A stretch of DNA of 64,000 nt from Flammeovirgaceae bacterium. Lineage in GTDB: Bacteria > Bacteroidota > Bacteroidia > Cytophagales > Cyclobacteriaceae. Positions 38,885 through 47,998 of this stretch are shown piece by piece. Numbering within the stretch: position 1 is the stretch's first letter; each line of letters opens with the position of its first letter. Under the pieces are notes generated by a model. The model did not search any database. It saw only the letters and a program-made list of their open reading frames with translations, and was not told the origin of the DNA. Both the position numbers and the translations under genes were made by a program. The stretch lies in assembly GCA_016712035.1 (NCBI GenBank), contig JADJRT010000004.1, positions 124,001-188,000 of the forward strand, given 5' to 3'.

Positions 38885-38990
38885 GACCTTGATTTTACTG
38901 GTATTATACGAAGGTCCACGGACTAAAGATTGTCAAGGAGATGACAGAACCCTACATTTCAACAATTATCTTTAAGCAAATTTTAAATGC

Positions 38991-40076
38991 ATGACGAATT
39001 TTAAGGTTAACCCGGATATTTCAGAAGCCCATACACTTGCTACCGATTTCTATTTACTTCCAGAAAACTTTAAAAAAGCTAAGGAAAATATTTTTGCGAA
39101 GAGTTGGCATCTGATTGGCGATACCGATCAGGTAAAAGAAGATGGTTGGGTAACCCCGGTGCATCTTCTAGAGAATTACCTGGATGAGCCTCTTATCCTT
39201 TCACGCGACAAACAGGGTGAACTTCATTGTATGTCTAATGTTTGTACCCACCGGGGCAATTTAATTATTGAAAAACCCTGTAAGCTCAATGATATCCGAT
39301 GCAAATATCATGGCCGGAGATTTAACCTAAATGGGAAATTTCTTTCGATGCCTGAGTTTAAAGAAGTGAAGGATTTTCCGACCGAAGCAGATGATCTGAC
39401 CAATCTGCCACTTTACAACTGGGGGAAGTTATTGTTTACCTCATTAAACACATCGAACGATCCAAAACCCTATTTTAAGGAAATGATGAACCGGGTGAGT
39501 TGGATGCCGCTGAATGAATTTGTGTTCCGACCGGATTTATCAAAAGATTATTATATCGATGCGCACTGGGCGCTCTATTGCGAGAATTTTTTAGAGGGGT
39601 TTCATATTCCTTTCGTTCATGCCGGATTAAATTCAGTTATCGATTATGGAAATTATCATGTTGAGCTATTTAAGTATTCGAGTTTACAACTTGGAATCGC
39701 AAAAGAAGGGGAATTAATTTTTGATTTACCAACTACTTCCTCGGATTACGGAAAGCGCGTAGCGGGTTACTATTTCTGGGTGTTTCCCAACATGATGTTT
39801 AACTTCTACCCTTGGGGCTTATCGGTAAATATTGTGCGCCCTATTTCTATTAAGAAGACAAAAGTATCTTTTCTCTCCTATGTGTGGGACGAAAGCAAGT
39901 TACGACAAGGCGCAGGTGGCGATTTACATAAAGTAGAATTGGAGGATGAAGATATAGTTCAAAACGTTCAGAAAGGAATTCGATCACGTTTTTACGCCCA
40001 TGGCCGATACTCCGTTACCCGGGAGATGGGTACTCATCATTTTCACAGATTGATTGCAGAATTTATGAATAAATAA
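38991..40076 (+). CDS. Rieske non-heme iron oxygenase, alpha subunit
   Basis: A 361-aa protein. The Rieske 2Fe-2S cluster motif is CTH (85-87) and CKYH (104-107). The C-terminal SRPBCC-type catalytic domain has a mononuclear iron site with the motif ENFLEGFHIPFVHAGL near residues 195-210. Such enzymes hydroxylate or demethylate aromatic or quaternary amine substrates, with electrons from a reductase. No reductase or beta subunit lies next to it, so it must use a partner encoded elsewhere. Its stop is 1 bp from the 3' end of the convergent response regulator gene. Confidence 0.87.
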   Translation: MTNFKVNPDISEAHTLATDFYLLPENFKKAKENIFAKSWHLIGDTDQVKEDGWVTPVHLLENYLDEPLILSRDKQGELHCMSNVCTHRGNLIIEKPCKLNDIRCKYHGRRFNLNGKFLSMPEFKEVKDFPTEADDLTNLPLYNWGKLLFTSLNTSNDPKPYFKEMMNRVSWMPLNEFVFRPDLSKDYYIDAHWALYCENFLEGFHIPFVHAGLNSVIDYGNYHVELFKYSSLQLGIAKEGELIFDLPTTSSDYGKRVAGYYFWVFPNMMFNFYPWGLSVNIVRPISIKKTKVSFLSYVWDESKLRQGAGGDLHKVELEDEDIVQNVQKGIRSRFYAHGRYSVTREMGTHHFHRLIAEFMNK

Positions 40077-40077
40077 A

Positions 40078-40838
40078 TTATCTGTCCAGCCATTCTTTAA
40101 ATTCCTGTACCCGTTCGCGTGCTACAATCACATCCGCATCATCACTCGTTTTCAAAACAAGTCTTATGCGGCTATTCGTGTGGTTAATCATATCCTGAAT
40201 ACTAGACATACTTACAATGTACTTTCTGTTGATTTTAAAATAGTGAGTCGGATCAAGTAAGCCTTCCAATTGATCTAATGTGAAATCAAGAATGTGCTTG
40301 CGACCATCTTTGGTTTGGGCCAAAGTTGTTTTTTCCAGGCTGAAGAAAAACAAGATTTCTTTCATCTCCAGCGACTTAAGATGCTCTCCCACTTTTTATT
40401 ACGAAGCGTTCTTTGTACTTTTTTGGTAAGCAGTTGCATGGCGTAGCCAATACTCTCAAGCATTTTGGCCGGAGCAGCAGGTCGTTGAGTAAGCGTTTGA
40501 TATTTTTTATAGGCTGCTGTTAGCTCTTCTTTATCAATAGGCTTAAGGATATAATCGATGCTATTCACTTTAAAAGCTTTGAGCGCATATTCGTTGTAAG
40601 CGGTTGTAAAAATTACCGGGGTTTTAATTTCTACTTTCTCAAAAATTTCAAAACTTAACCCATCGGCTAATTGAATATCCATAAAGATTAAATCGACCGT
40701 ATTTTGAGAAAGCCATACCACAGATCGCTGCACTGAATCTAATGTAGCCACTAGTTGAATTTCGGCATGAAGCTCGCGGACCAAATTCCCTAGTCGCTCT
40801 GCAGCCAGTGGTTCATCTTCAATAATCAAAACTTTCAT
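40078..40838 (-). CDS. LytTR-family response regulator (frameshifted)
   Basis: The repaired product is about 252 aa. Residues 1-120 are a receiver domain (IIEDEPLAAERL, phosphorylation site in DLIFMDIQL, KPIDKEEL at the end). The rest is a LytTR DNA-binding domain (HYFKINRKYIVSMSSIQDM). Between the two the frame is shifted twice: one extra A in each of two A runs (around 40392-40425) fully explains the change and restores TKKYKERFVIKVGEHLKS, which fits the family. It is the partner of the histidine kinase encoded 10 bp upstream. Confidence 0.88.
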
Positions 40839-40848
40839 GCGTTAAATA

Positions 40849-41988
40849 TTATTTATAGTGGCCACATGGAATTGCAACTAATACCCTCTTCAGTTTGAAG
40901 AATACAATCGTGCTCATTTCATACACTCTCAATCTGGGAATTGCAACTATAAACATTCCTTCTGCTTCAATCACCTCCACTTTATGCTCACTTAAAAATT
41001 CATATCTCTTCTTTATATTCTCAAGCCCCAGACCCTGTGAATCCTCGGCCAACACTGGTTTACGTTTCAAAGAATTTTCGATGACAATTTTCTTATCGCG
41101 ATTATAAATGCGAATCGCTAACGGATGATCTTCCGAGATTTCATTGTGTTTGATGGCATTCTCCACCAGCATTTGCAAAACCAGCGGTGCCACCAGGCTT
41201 TTAACATTTAATAAATCGATGTTAATTTTAAGTTTATCGCCAAACCGGATTTGTTGCAGAAATACATAGGATTCCAAAAAATGCATCTCTTCTTCAAGCT
41301 GAACAACTTCTTTATCGCGACTATCCAGCACGTAGCGATATACTTCAGAAAGCTGTTTAATAAATTTTACGGCCTTATCCTGATCTTGATAAACAAGATT
41401 GGTGAGGGCATTTAAACTATTAAAAAGAAAATGTGGGTTAACCTGATTTTTTAAATTATTGTATTGCGCTTGCACACTTTCCTTTTTTGATCGCTCAGCA
41501 TCTATTGCCGCTTGACGCCAGTTAGCAAAAAACATGCGCCCAGTCATGAATAGTGTGATGATGAGAGTGATTACTGTGGTGGTGTAATAGGTATCCTCCA
41601 TCCCATCCCCTAGATTAAATCCAAATGCAGTTCCAAAAAGAAATATTAAACCGTAAACAACACCTAAAGTATAAACCACCATCCCAATTAAACCAGCAAT
41701 CAATCGGGTTACGGTTTGCTTTTCCCATGGAAAATAATAATCCAAGACACAACTTACATACGCATTACCAAGCCAAAGCGCTACCCACATAAGGGCCGTG
41801 AAGCAACCAATCCAGAATAATTGAAATATGCTTGAGCAACATCCTCGCCAGATGAAATAACTCATAACAAAACCACACCCGGTTGCCCAAAAAATGGATT
41901 TAAGATTTTCTTTTAAGAATTTTAGAAGCGGTGGCATGCTGCAAATTATGATATTATTTACTATGATTCTCTTTAGCCACAGATTCAC
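40849..41988 (-). CDS. LytS-type sensor histidine kinase
   Basis: A 379-aa kinase. A later start at Met18 (41937) is equally likely, since residues 1-17 are poorly conserved in type. Four transmembrane helices occupy about residues 30-160. The phosphorylated His lies in NQVNPHFLFNSLNALTNLV, and the ATPase has LVENAIKHNE (N box) and GLGLENIKKRYE (G box). The frame continues about 26 residues past the usual end (FIVAIPRL). It should phosphorylate the LytTR regulator downstream. The genes upstream in the same direction encode a periplasmic protein and a TonB receptor, suggesting it senses that uptake system. Confidence 0.9.
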   Translation of the reverse strand: MNLWLKRIIVNNIIICSMPPLLKFLKENLKSIFWATGCGFVMSYFIWRGCCSSIFQLFWIGCFTALMWVALWLGNAYVSCVLDYYFPWEKQTVTRLIAGLIGMVVYTLGVVYGLIFLFGTAFGFNLGDGMEDTYYTTTVITLIITLFMTGRMFFANWRQAAIDAERSKKESVQAQYNNLKNQVNPHFLFNSLNALTNLVYQDQDKAVKFIKQLSEVYRYVLDSRDKEVVQLEEEMHFLESYVFLQQIRFGDKLKINIDLLNVKSLVAPLVLQMLVENAIKHNEISEDHPLAIRIYNRDKKIVIENSLKRKPVLAEDSQGLGLENIKKRYEFLSEHKVEVIEAEGMFIVAIPRLRVYEMSTIVFFKLKRVLVAIPCGHYK

Positions 41989-42024
41989 AGATTATTTTTT
42001 TCCTACAACCTGTAAATCTGTGGC
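41976..42024. repeat. REP-like inverted repeat
   Basis: Arms of 15 bp (GCCACAGATTCACAG at 41976-41990 and CTGTAAATCTGTGGC at 42010-42024) with one mismatch and a 19-nt loop. This core is a common dispersed palindrome in bacterial genomes. It overlaps the start of the kinase gene's longer form, which argues for the shorter start. Confidence 0.7.
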
Positions 42025-42053
42025 AACAAACTTTTATTTGTGACTATGTCTTT

Positions 42054-42692
42054 TTACTTACAACTTTTTACAACCTCCAGATTCATTTCCTTTCCCCATC
42101 TTGGCGCCAACGAATTTTCTGATTCAGTGGCCGATTCAAAAATGGTTGCTGCCTTACGGGCCGTTTCACACGCTTCGGTTGGCAGCTGATTAAAAAAACG
42201 AGCGGTACCCAATTGCATCTGAGCCATCAACGACATAGCCCGTGGATTGTTTGGATTCATCCCAAGCGCTTTGCCAAAAGTTTGCATAGCCAGTCCTGAG
42301 TATTGTTGCCCACGTGTTGCCGGATCGACCGTAAGGCGAATCATGTGCACAAATCCTTCTAAGGCTACTAACTCTGATTCGGATGGAGCAAGCTCTTTAC
42401 CTTTCGTAATTGAAGTTAGCGCAAGATCAAGATAGGAATCCTTTTTAGAGCCTTCAGCCAAATTAGTAGCGATCATAATATTTCCGAAAGCACTATAGTA
42501 ATAGGGTTCCCACTTTGTCTTTTCCGCATTGCCGATGCGATCCAAGGCATTGATAGCCTGCTGATACTCCTCGATAGATTTAGCGGTGTAAACAGCCTGA
42601 ATCTGCTTACCCATCTGATCGAAATACTTTTCGTCATTAGCCCTTGTAGAAATTGAAGTGACAAGCAAAAGAAATAAGATTGTGGTTTTCAT
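42054..42692 (-). CDS. exported TPR-like hypothetical protein
   Basis: A 212-aa protein with a signal peptide (MKTTILFLLLVTSISTRA). The mature part is helical with tetratricopeptide-like spacing: YYYSAFGNIMIA, LDLALTSITKGKELAPSESEL and MQTFGKALGMNPNNPRAMSLMAQM. It resembles short periplasmic scaffold proteins. It sits between a TonB receptor and a two-component pair, all in one direction, so it may link receptor status to the kinase. That link is inferred from gene order. Confidence 0.65.
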   Translation of the reverse strand: MKTTILFLLLVTSISTRANDEKYFDQMGKQIQAVYTAKSIEEYQQAINALDRIGNAEKTKWEPYYYSAFGNIMIATNLAEGSKKDSYLDLALTSITKGKELAPSESELVALEGFVHMIRLTVDPATRGQQYSGLAMQTFGKALGMNPNNPRAMSLMAQMQLGTARFFNQLPTEACETARKAATIFESATESENSLAPRWGKEMNLEVVKSCK

Positions 42693-42733
42693 AATTGATT
42701 TTGTTTAATGGTGGATTATTACTTGATGACAGA

Positions 42734-44899
42734 TTATAAATTGGGTAATTGATTAACTGATTTATTTTTAGAGAGAGTGATAAATACGCCAAGAAAAATA
42801 AAACGTGGTGCAGCATGCCGGATTGGTTGGCTCGGATAATATCCCTGCGTATCGGGTACCGCGCTGTATTGATATCCAAAAATGTTATCCCGACCCAACA
42901 GATTTGTACACGACAAATAAAGAATAAGATTATTCTTGGGCAGGTAGGCTATATTGACGCTGAGATCTTGATAAGAAGCGGTTTTATCCGTATTAAATTC
43001 ATCCATCGATTTATTGGGATTAAAATACGTGCGGCCACTGCTATAACTATATGTAAACCCCAACTGTGTTTTCATCGCGGTAAGAAAATGTTTGTACACG
43101 AATGAAAAGTTGTGAGCCGAGGCGAAAGAAGGAACAGCCGAATAGGGAAAGTTCAAATAGTTTCGCTTTGTATCTAAGTATGAATAAGAAACCCAATAAT
43201 CAACATTCCTAATGGTTTCATTATCGCGCCAGAAGAGTTCTATCCCCTTCGCATCTCCGAACCCATCGTTCGTAAGCTGAAACGGATTTCCGTCTTTATA
43301 CTTTACCAGTTGATCGTACTTTTTATAATACGTCTCAATGCGAAAGGTCTTTCTGTCTTTAAGAATTTGATAATTCAAAATCAGGTGATCTGCTTTTTCT
43401 TCCTGCAGTTGATTATTAATGCGAGTATACTGATTTTGACTTGACTGCCTGAACGTTCCATACGCCAGCGAGAACTGACCCACCTTACCTGGTTTGTAGG
43501 CCAATGAAATGCGTGGATCTACACTGGCTTGCTTATTTAAATGATTGTTCTCAAACCGACCTCCAAGTTTGGCAACAAAGTGGTTGCTAGCATAAAACTC
43601 AGCCTCGGCAAAAGCGACCGCCAAGGGTTCTGAAAAAGAAAGTGACTCGGTAGCGTTTGTTGATTCATTATATCTTGTTGCCGAATAATCTCTATGAATA
43701 ATTTCACCGCCAAATCTCAATTCTAATTGATCTGTGACTGAATTTTCTAAAACAGCTTTCGCATGTATTCCACTTTCCGTTTCACCAAGGGGTAGTTCGT
43801 CAAACGCAACATCATTTCTATTGAACGAATAAGATAAACCGGTTCGCATCGACCACGTACTACTCAATGATTGTTGAAACGTGGCATTGCCATACCCATA
43901 CGTGTTATCAAGATCATATTGGATTTTAATCGAAGGATCGAGAATGCTATAGTTATACATGGAAAAAGAAGTGTTGTTGAAATTGCCGAAGAATTTAAAG
44001 AGACCATCCTTACCAATCTTTTGACGATAGGCTGCACTACTTTCCAGAGAAACCGGAGGCGCTTTCCAATCCACCTCTTGATCAACTAATTCAAAATAAG
44101 GCTGGATGTTTGTGTATTGAACTTTCCCTGTAACGGAAGCGCGATTCCACACCTGGGTATGCGCCACATCGGCACCCACAGAAAGAATTCCAATGTCGGT
44201 CTGATTCATCTCAGCAATGTCTTTTGAGTTGAGTACAAGCGCTGAAGAAAGTGCCTGGCCATACTCTGCCGAGTAACCACCGGTGCTAAAACTCGTTCCC
44301 TTAAACATGAAGGGAAGAAACCGGCCGCGTGAAGGTGTGTTAGGTGCCGAAGGCGAATACGCATCGAGCACCACCATGCCATCAATGAAAGTTCGGGTTT
44401 CGGAGCCATCGCCCCCGCGTACAAATAGTCTTCCGCTCTCGCCTACCTTTTGGGTTCCTGGCAAAGTGTTTAACGCTCCTGCGATGTCAGCGGTAGCACC
44501 GGCTGTTGTGGCTATATCTATCGGCTTCAGAATTGTTCTTCGATTCTCCTCTCCGGCCGTAAATGCCCCGGCAGAAATTACTACGCCATCCAATTGATTG
44601 ATCTCCTCTTTTAAAGCGACCTGAATAGTTATCTCAACCCCGGATAGCTCAAGCGTTTGTGTTGCAGGTTTGTAACCAACAAAAGTGACCAGCAAAATCT
44701 GGCTGCCTAACTCATCCGACAAAAAAGAAAATTTTCCATTAACACCAGAACTTGTTCCGTCATACGAATCTTTAATCATAACATTAGCTCCGGGAATGGG
44801 CTCACCCTTTTCGTCTTGTACCAACCCCGAAATTCTGGTCTGGGCCTGTACAGCAGTTCCCAGGAATGTTAGAACCAAGAATAAAGAAAGAAGTCTCAT
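42734..44899 (-). CDS. TonB-dependent receptor
   Basis: A 721-aa outer-membrane receptor. It has a signal peptide (MRLLSLFLVLTFLGTAVQAQ), a carboxypeptidase-regulatory-like domain (about 20-105, ISGLVQDEKGEPIPGANVMI), a plug with GESGRLFVRGGDGSETRTFIDGMV, and a C-terminal barrel whose last conserved piece is RFIFLGVFITLSK. The substrate is unknown. It is the first gene of a likely operon with the TPR-like protein, LytS kinase and LytTR regulator, which suggests ligand-controlled expression. Confidence 0.87.
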   Translation of the reverse strand: MRLLSLFLVLTFLGTAVQAQTRISGLVQDEKGEPIPGANVMIKDSYDGTSSGVNGKFSFLSDELGSQILLVTFVGYKPATQTLELSGVEITIQVALKEEINQLDGVVISAGAFTAGEENRRTILKPIDIATTAGATADIAGALNTLPGTQKVGESGRLFVRGGDGSETRTFIDGMVVLDAYSPSAPNTPSRGRFLPFMFKGTSFSTGGYSAEYGQALSSALVLNSKDIAEMNQTDIGILSVGADVAHTQVWNRASVTGKVQYTNIQPYFELVDQEVDWKAPPVSLESSAAYRQKIGKDGLFKFFGNFNNTSFSMYNYSILDPSIKIQYDLDNTYGYGNATFQQSLSSTWSMRTGLSYSFNRNDVAFDELPLGETESGIHAKAVLENSVTDQLELRFGGEIIHRDYSATRYNESTNATESLSFSEPLAVAFAEAEFYASNHFVAKLGGRFENNHLNKQASVDPRISLAYKPGKVGQFSLAYGTFRQSSQNQYTRINNQLQEEKADHLILNYQILKDRKTFRIETYYKKYDQLVKYKDGNPFQLTNDGFGDAKGIELFWRDNETIRNVDYWVSYSYLDTKRNYLNFPYSAVPSFASAHNFSFVYKHFLTAMKTQLGFTYSYSSGRTYFNPNKSMDEFNTDKTASYQDLSVNIAYLPKNNLILYLSCTNLLGRDNIFGYQYSAVPDTQGYYPSQPIRHAAPRFIFLGVFITLSKNKSVNQLPNL

Positions 44900-45082
44900 A
44901 ATTCTCCGTGCGATTACAAGACAAAAGTGGCCTGCCGGCTGGGTCTTTAATAAAATTGGTTACCGAAGTGTGGAGTTGGCAGGATGAACTGTTAAGAAGT
45001 TCAATTCAACACTAGTCTGGAAACATTGTCTTTGGAATTGGAGCCGCTTATCAATACTTTGAAGGCTCAAATAATCACTCAA

Positions 45083-46390
45083 ATGAAAAAAATAGGCTTA
45101 ATACTTTTCTTTGGATTGACTTCTGTTTACACTTTTGGTCAATCCGTTAATAAACTGATAACCCAAAAAAACGTAACCCGCATCATCAAAACCCTTACGG
45201 CTGATGGCATGATGGGGCGCTCCGCATCCAAACCCGAGCATATTGAGAAAGCTACGGCCTTTATTGAAAGTGAGTTTAAAAAGATAGGGCTCTCAAACCT
45301 GAAGGGCTTAACAACCTACCGTCAGGAATTTACCAAGTCACGGATTTTACCGGGCAGTCAGCAGGTAACAATAGATGGTAAAGAAGTGAATTCAGAAAAT
45401 ATGCTGATCATAACCGAGAAACCTGAACTAAGTCTAAGTTCGGGATTACCAATCAAGCAAATTGCGTTTGACTCCACCGCATCAAACAAAGATCAATACT
45501 TCTTTGATAAAGCATTTGCCTTGATACGCGATACCAGTTCTATGTTAGTTTTGATTGACAGCCGGTTTCAACATAATTTCCAGGAACTGAAAGGTTACTT
45601 CACCGGACGCTTTACCAACAACCGAAAATACACGAAGGTGTTTGTTACCGGGGTTGCGGAGGTGAATCAGTATACCATTAAGGCTATTCAAAAAATTGAA
45701 ACCATAAAGATGGCTAATCTAGTGGGCATATTGCCGGGCAAAAGCAAGCCTGATGAGATGGTAGTTTTCTCCGGACATTACGATCACATTGGTATTGAAA
45801 AACCAATCAATGGAGACTCCATTGCAAACGGTGCTGATGATGATGCTTCAGGAACAACCGCAGTGATCGAGTTGGCCCGCTATTTTAAAAAGATTAAGAA
45901 CAATGAACGCACCCTAATCTTTGTTGCCTTTACGGCTGAAGAAATCGGTGGGTTCGGTTCTAAATATTTTTCAGAGCAACTCAATCCCGATAAGGTAGTG
46001 GCCATGTTTAACATCGAGATGATCGGCAAGCCATCTAAGTGGGGACAAAACTTTGCCTTTATTACCGGCTACGAGCGGTCTGACTTTGGAGAAATCCTGC
46101 AAAAGAATTTAACAGGAACGCAATTTGAATTCCGACCCGATCCATACCCTGAACAAAACTTGTTTTACAGATCAGATAACGCCACGCTGGCGCGACTAGG
46201 CGTTCCCGCACATACCATTTCAACCGATGAAATTGACATCGATAAATTTTATCACACGGTTGACGATGAAATTGAGACTTTGAACATGAATAATTTAACA
46301 ACCACTATCCGCGCTATTGCACTTAGTTCGAAATCAATAATAGCGGGTACTGATACACCAAAAAGGATTGATAAGGCTACAGTGAGGTAG
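45083..46390 (+). CDS. M28 family zinc metallopeptidase, exported
   Basis: A 435-aa protein. ATG 45083 is chosen because it begins a signal peptide (MKKIGLILFFGLTSVYTFGQ). The M28 catalytic core covers about residues 220-420: SGHYDHIG (first Zn His), NGADDDASGT (bridging Asp), FTAEEIGGFGS (catalytic and Zn Glu), DP/EQNLFYRSDN and FYHTVDDE near the end (last Zn His). It should remove N-terminal amino acids from peptides in the periplasm or outside the cell. It is monocistronic on this evidence. Confidence 0.88.
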   Translation: MKKIGLILFFGLTSVYTFGQSVNKLITQKNVTRIIKTLTADGMMGRSASKPEHIEKATAFIESEFKKIGLSNLKGLTTYRQEFTKSRILPGSQQVTIDGKEVNSENMLIITEKPELSLSSGLPIKQIAFDSTASNKDQYFFDKAFALIRDTSSMLVLIDSRFQHNFQELKGYFTGRFTNNRKYTKVFVTGVAEVNQYTIKAIQKIETIKMANLVGILPGKSKPDEMVVFSGHYDHIGIEKPINGDSIANGADDDASGTTAVIELARYFKKIKNNERTLIFVAFTAEEIGGFGSKYFSEQLNPDKVVAMFNIEMIGKPSKWGQNFAFITGYERSDFGEILQKNLTGTQFEFRPDPYPEQNLFYRSDNATLARLGVPAHTISTDEIDIDKFYHTVDDEIETLNMNNLTTTIRAIALSSKSIIAGTDTPKRIDKATVR

Positions 46391-46436
46391 TCTGCTGCTT
46401 TTACTATCTTTATATAAGATAGCATCAGGTATTAAA

Positions 46437-47186
46437 ATGAAAATGGTAATTTCTTTGATACTCTTCCTTTCAGGATGCACTTTGCCTGAAAACGGTAATC
46501 AGGACTTCTTTCCATTGATAACTGTTGACTCCGAAGAGTGGGCTGCCTATGAAGGCAAATGGCTAACACAAGATGGTGTAATTCGTTTTGAACTATTCTT
46601 AAAAGCAGGAGCAGCGGGTGTTGATTCCTATTATGAATTACATGAATTGTTTGAACGAAGTGACAGTACGCAGTCATGGGGCACAACTAGTCATGGATTG
46701 TATTCTACTTATCGTGGATTACCCCACAAAGTACTGGGTATTCGGTTACATGAATTAAGTATGTATGATAAAAGTGTATACTTAAGATATAATGTCTCTC
46801 AATCTCTGGGCATGCACGATGAAATGTTTTTTGTTACCCGCGGCCAGGATGAATTATTGCCTTGTGATGATTCCTTTAAACCCATTACGGAAGATTGGCA
46901 TTATACACTTCATAAAAGATCAAAACTTTTTACGGTAGAAGGTTATTTAACAATTGAAAGAGATTCAATTGATTTTTATGAACGAAATGTGTTTGAACAT
47001 TGGAGCCTTGCAGAACTGGGGGAATTCAATGAAGTTAAAGAGATGCATAGCAAGCTGGCAAAAGAAAAATACGAAGGCATCTACCTCAAAGCCTTGGCCT
47101 ACTCAGTTTTAGATACCTCAGCAACGAAAGGTGAAAGAAGTCTTGCCGTTAAAAGGATTTTGAGTTTTAATCAGGACCCAGATTAA
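46437..47186 (+). CDS. hypothetical lipoprotein
   Basis: A 249-aa protein with a very short lipoprotein signal (MKMVISLILFLSGC). The first half contains EGKWLTQDGVIRFELFLK and SYYELHELFERSDSTQSWGTTS, a beta-barrel-like layout that recalls small lipocalin or NlpE-like folds, but no diagnostic motif is present. The second half is mixed helix and strand. It follows the peptidase gene by 46 bp in the same direction. Function not assignable. Confidence 0.55.
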   Translation: MKMVISLILFLSGCTLPENGNQDFFPLITVDSEEWAAYEGKWLTQDGVIRFELFLKAGAAGVDSYYELHELFERSDSTQSWGTTSHGLYSTYRGLPHKVLGIRLHELSMYDKSVYLRYNVSQSLGMHDEMFFVTRGQDELLPCDDSFKPITEDWHYTLHKRSKLFTVEGYLTIERDSIDFYERNVFEHWSLAELGEFNEVKEMHSKLAKEKYEGIYLKALAYSVLDTSATKGERSLAVKRILSFNQDPD

Positions 47187-47258
47187 ACAGACAATTAGAC
47201 TTTCCACCTCAAAAATTTACCAACCTCTTCCACGTTATTGCCCTTCTTAAGTCTTTTG

Positions 47259-47853
47259 CTACTTAGTTATGTTCTTATTTAAAGTTGCCATCTGTGTAAA
47301 CTTGGAGGCAACAAATAAAATAGCTGGTCGGATTAGCAGATATATTAGCGCTCCAACAATCGCTAGTATAGAACCAATGAACGTTGGTAGTACCGCACCA
47401 AAGGTGTATGTCATCCCTATCACAAAACCCAGCAAACATTCCGCGTGATATACTGGAAAAAACAAAGCCATGATAAACACTGAGAACAGCATGTAACTGG
47501 ATAATTCTGGAACCTCATAGGTGAAAAAAGGTTGATAGCATGATGCCAAACAATAGAGAAGCACCAAACACAATCCAGACATTTAGCTGTAACCCTGCCT
47601 TCTCATGAGTTTGGGTGGTTCGCTTACTGGTACGATATAATAAAAACCAGGTTAGCAATGGAAGTAAAAGAGCACCCCACCCGTTTGATATGGAAGGTAA
47701 GCTTTCGCGCGCAAGCAGGTGATGGCTCGGCACGCCTCCGTGGAAATAATTCCAAGCCAAAAGGCTCCAGATAGCAAGGGTTATAATGGCTGTGAAATAA
47801 ATTCGGGTTCTAAGTGATATGGCCTGCATTGAATTACATTTGATTATCTCCAA
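47259..47853 (-). CDS. hypothetical membrane protein (frameshifted)
   Basis: The repaired product is about 197 aa with five or so hydrophobic helices. The frame is lost at about 47530 in a T run: one T too many changes STFFTYEVPELSS into an early stop. Both halves are strongly hydrophobic and continue smoothly once joined, so this is one gene. The first helix follows MQAISLRTR (an alternative start at residue 9). No family recognised. Confidence 0.5.
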
Positions 47854-47998
47854 GACGGGATGTTGCCAGTTAAGGTTACATCCTACTCTAACTTCAAGGA
47901 AGTATTCCGCAAGTCACCAAAAACTAATAATCCCCAATCTCAAAAAACCGAATGAATGGGTTATTTTTGCGGTTCTAATCACACAGAACTAGCAGAAA

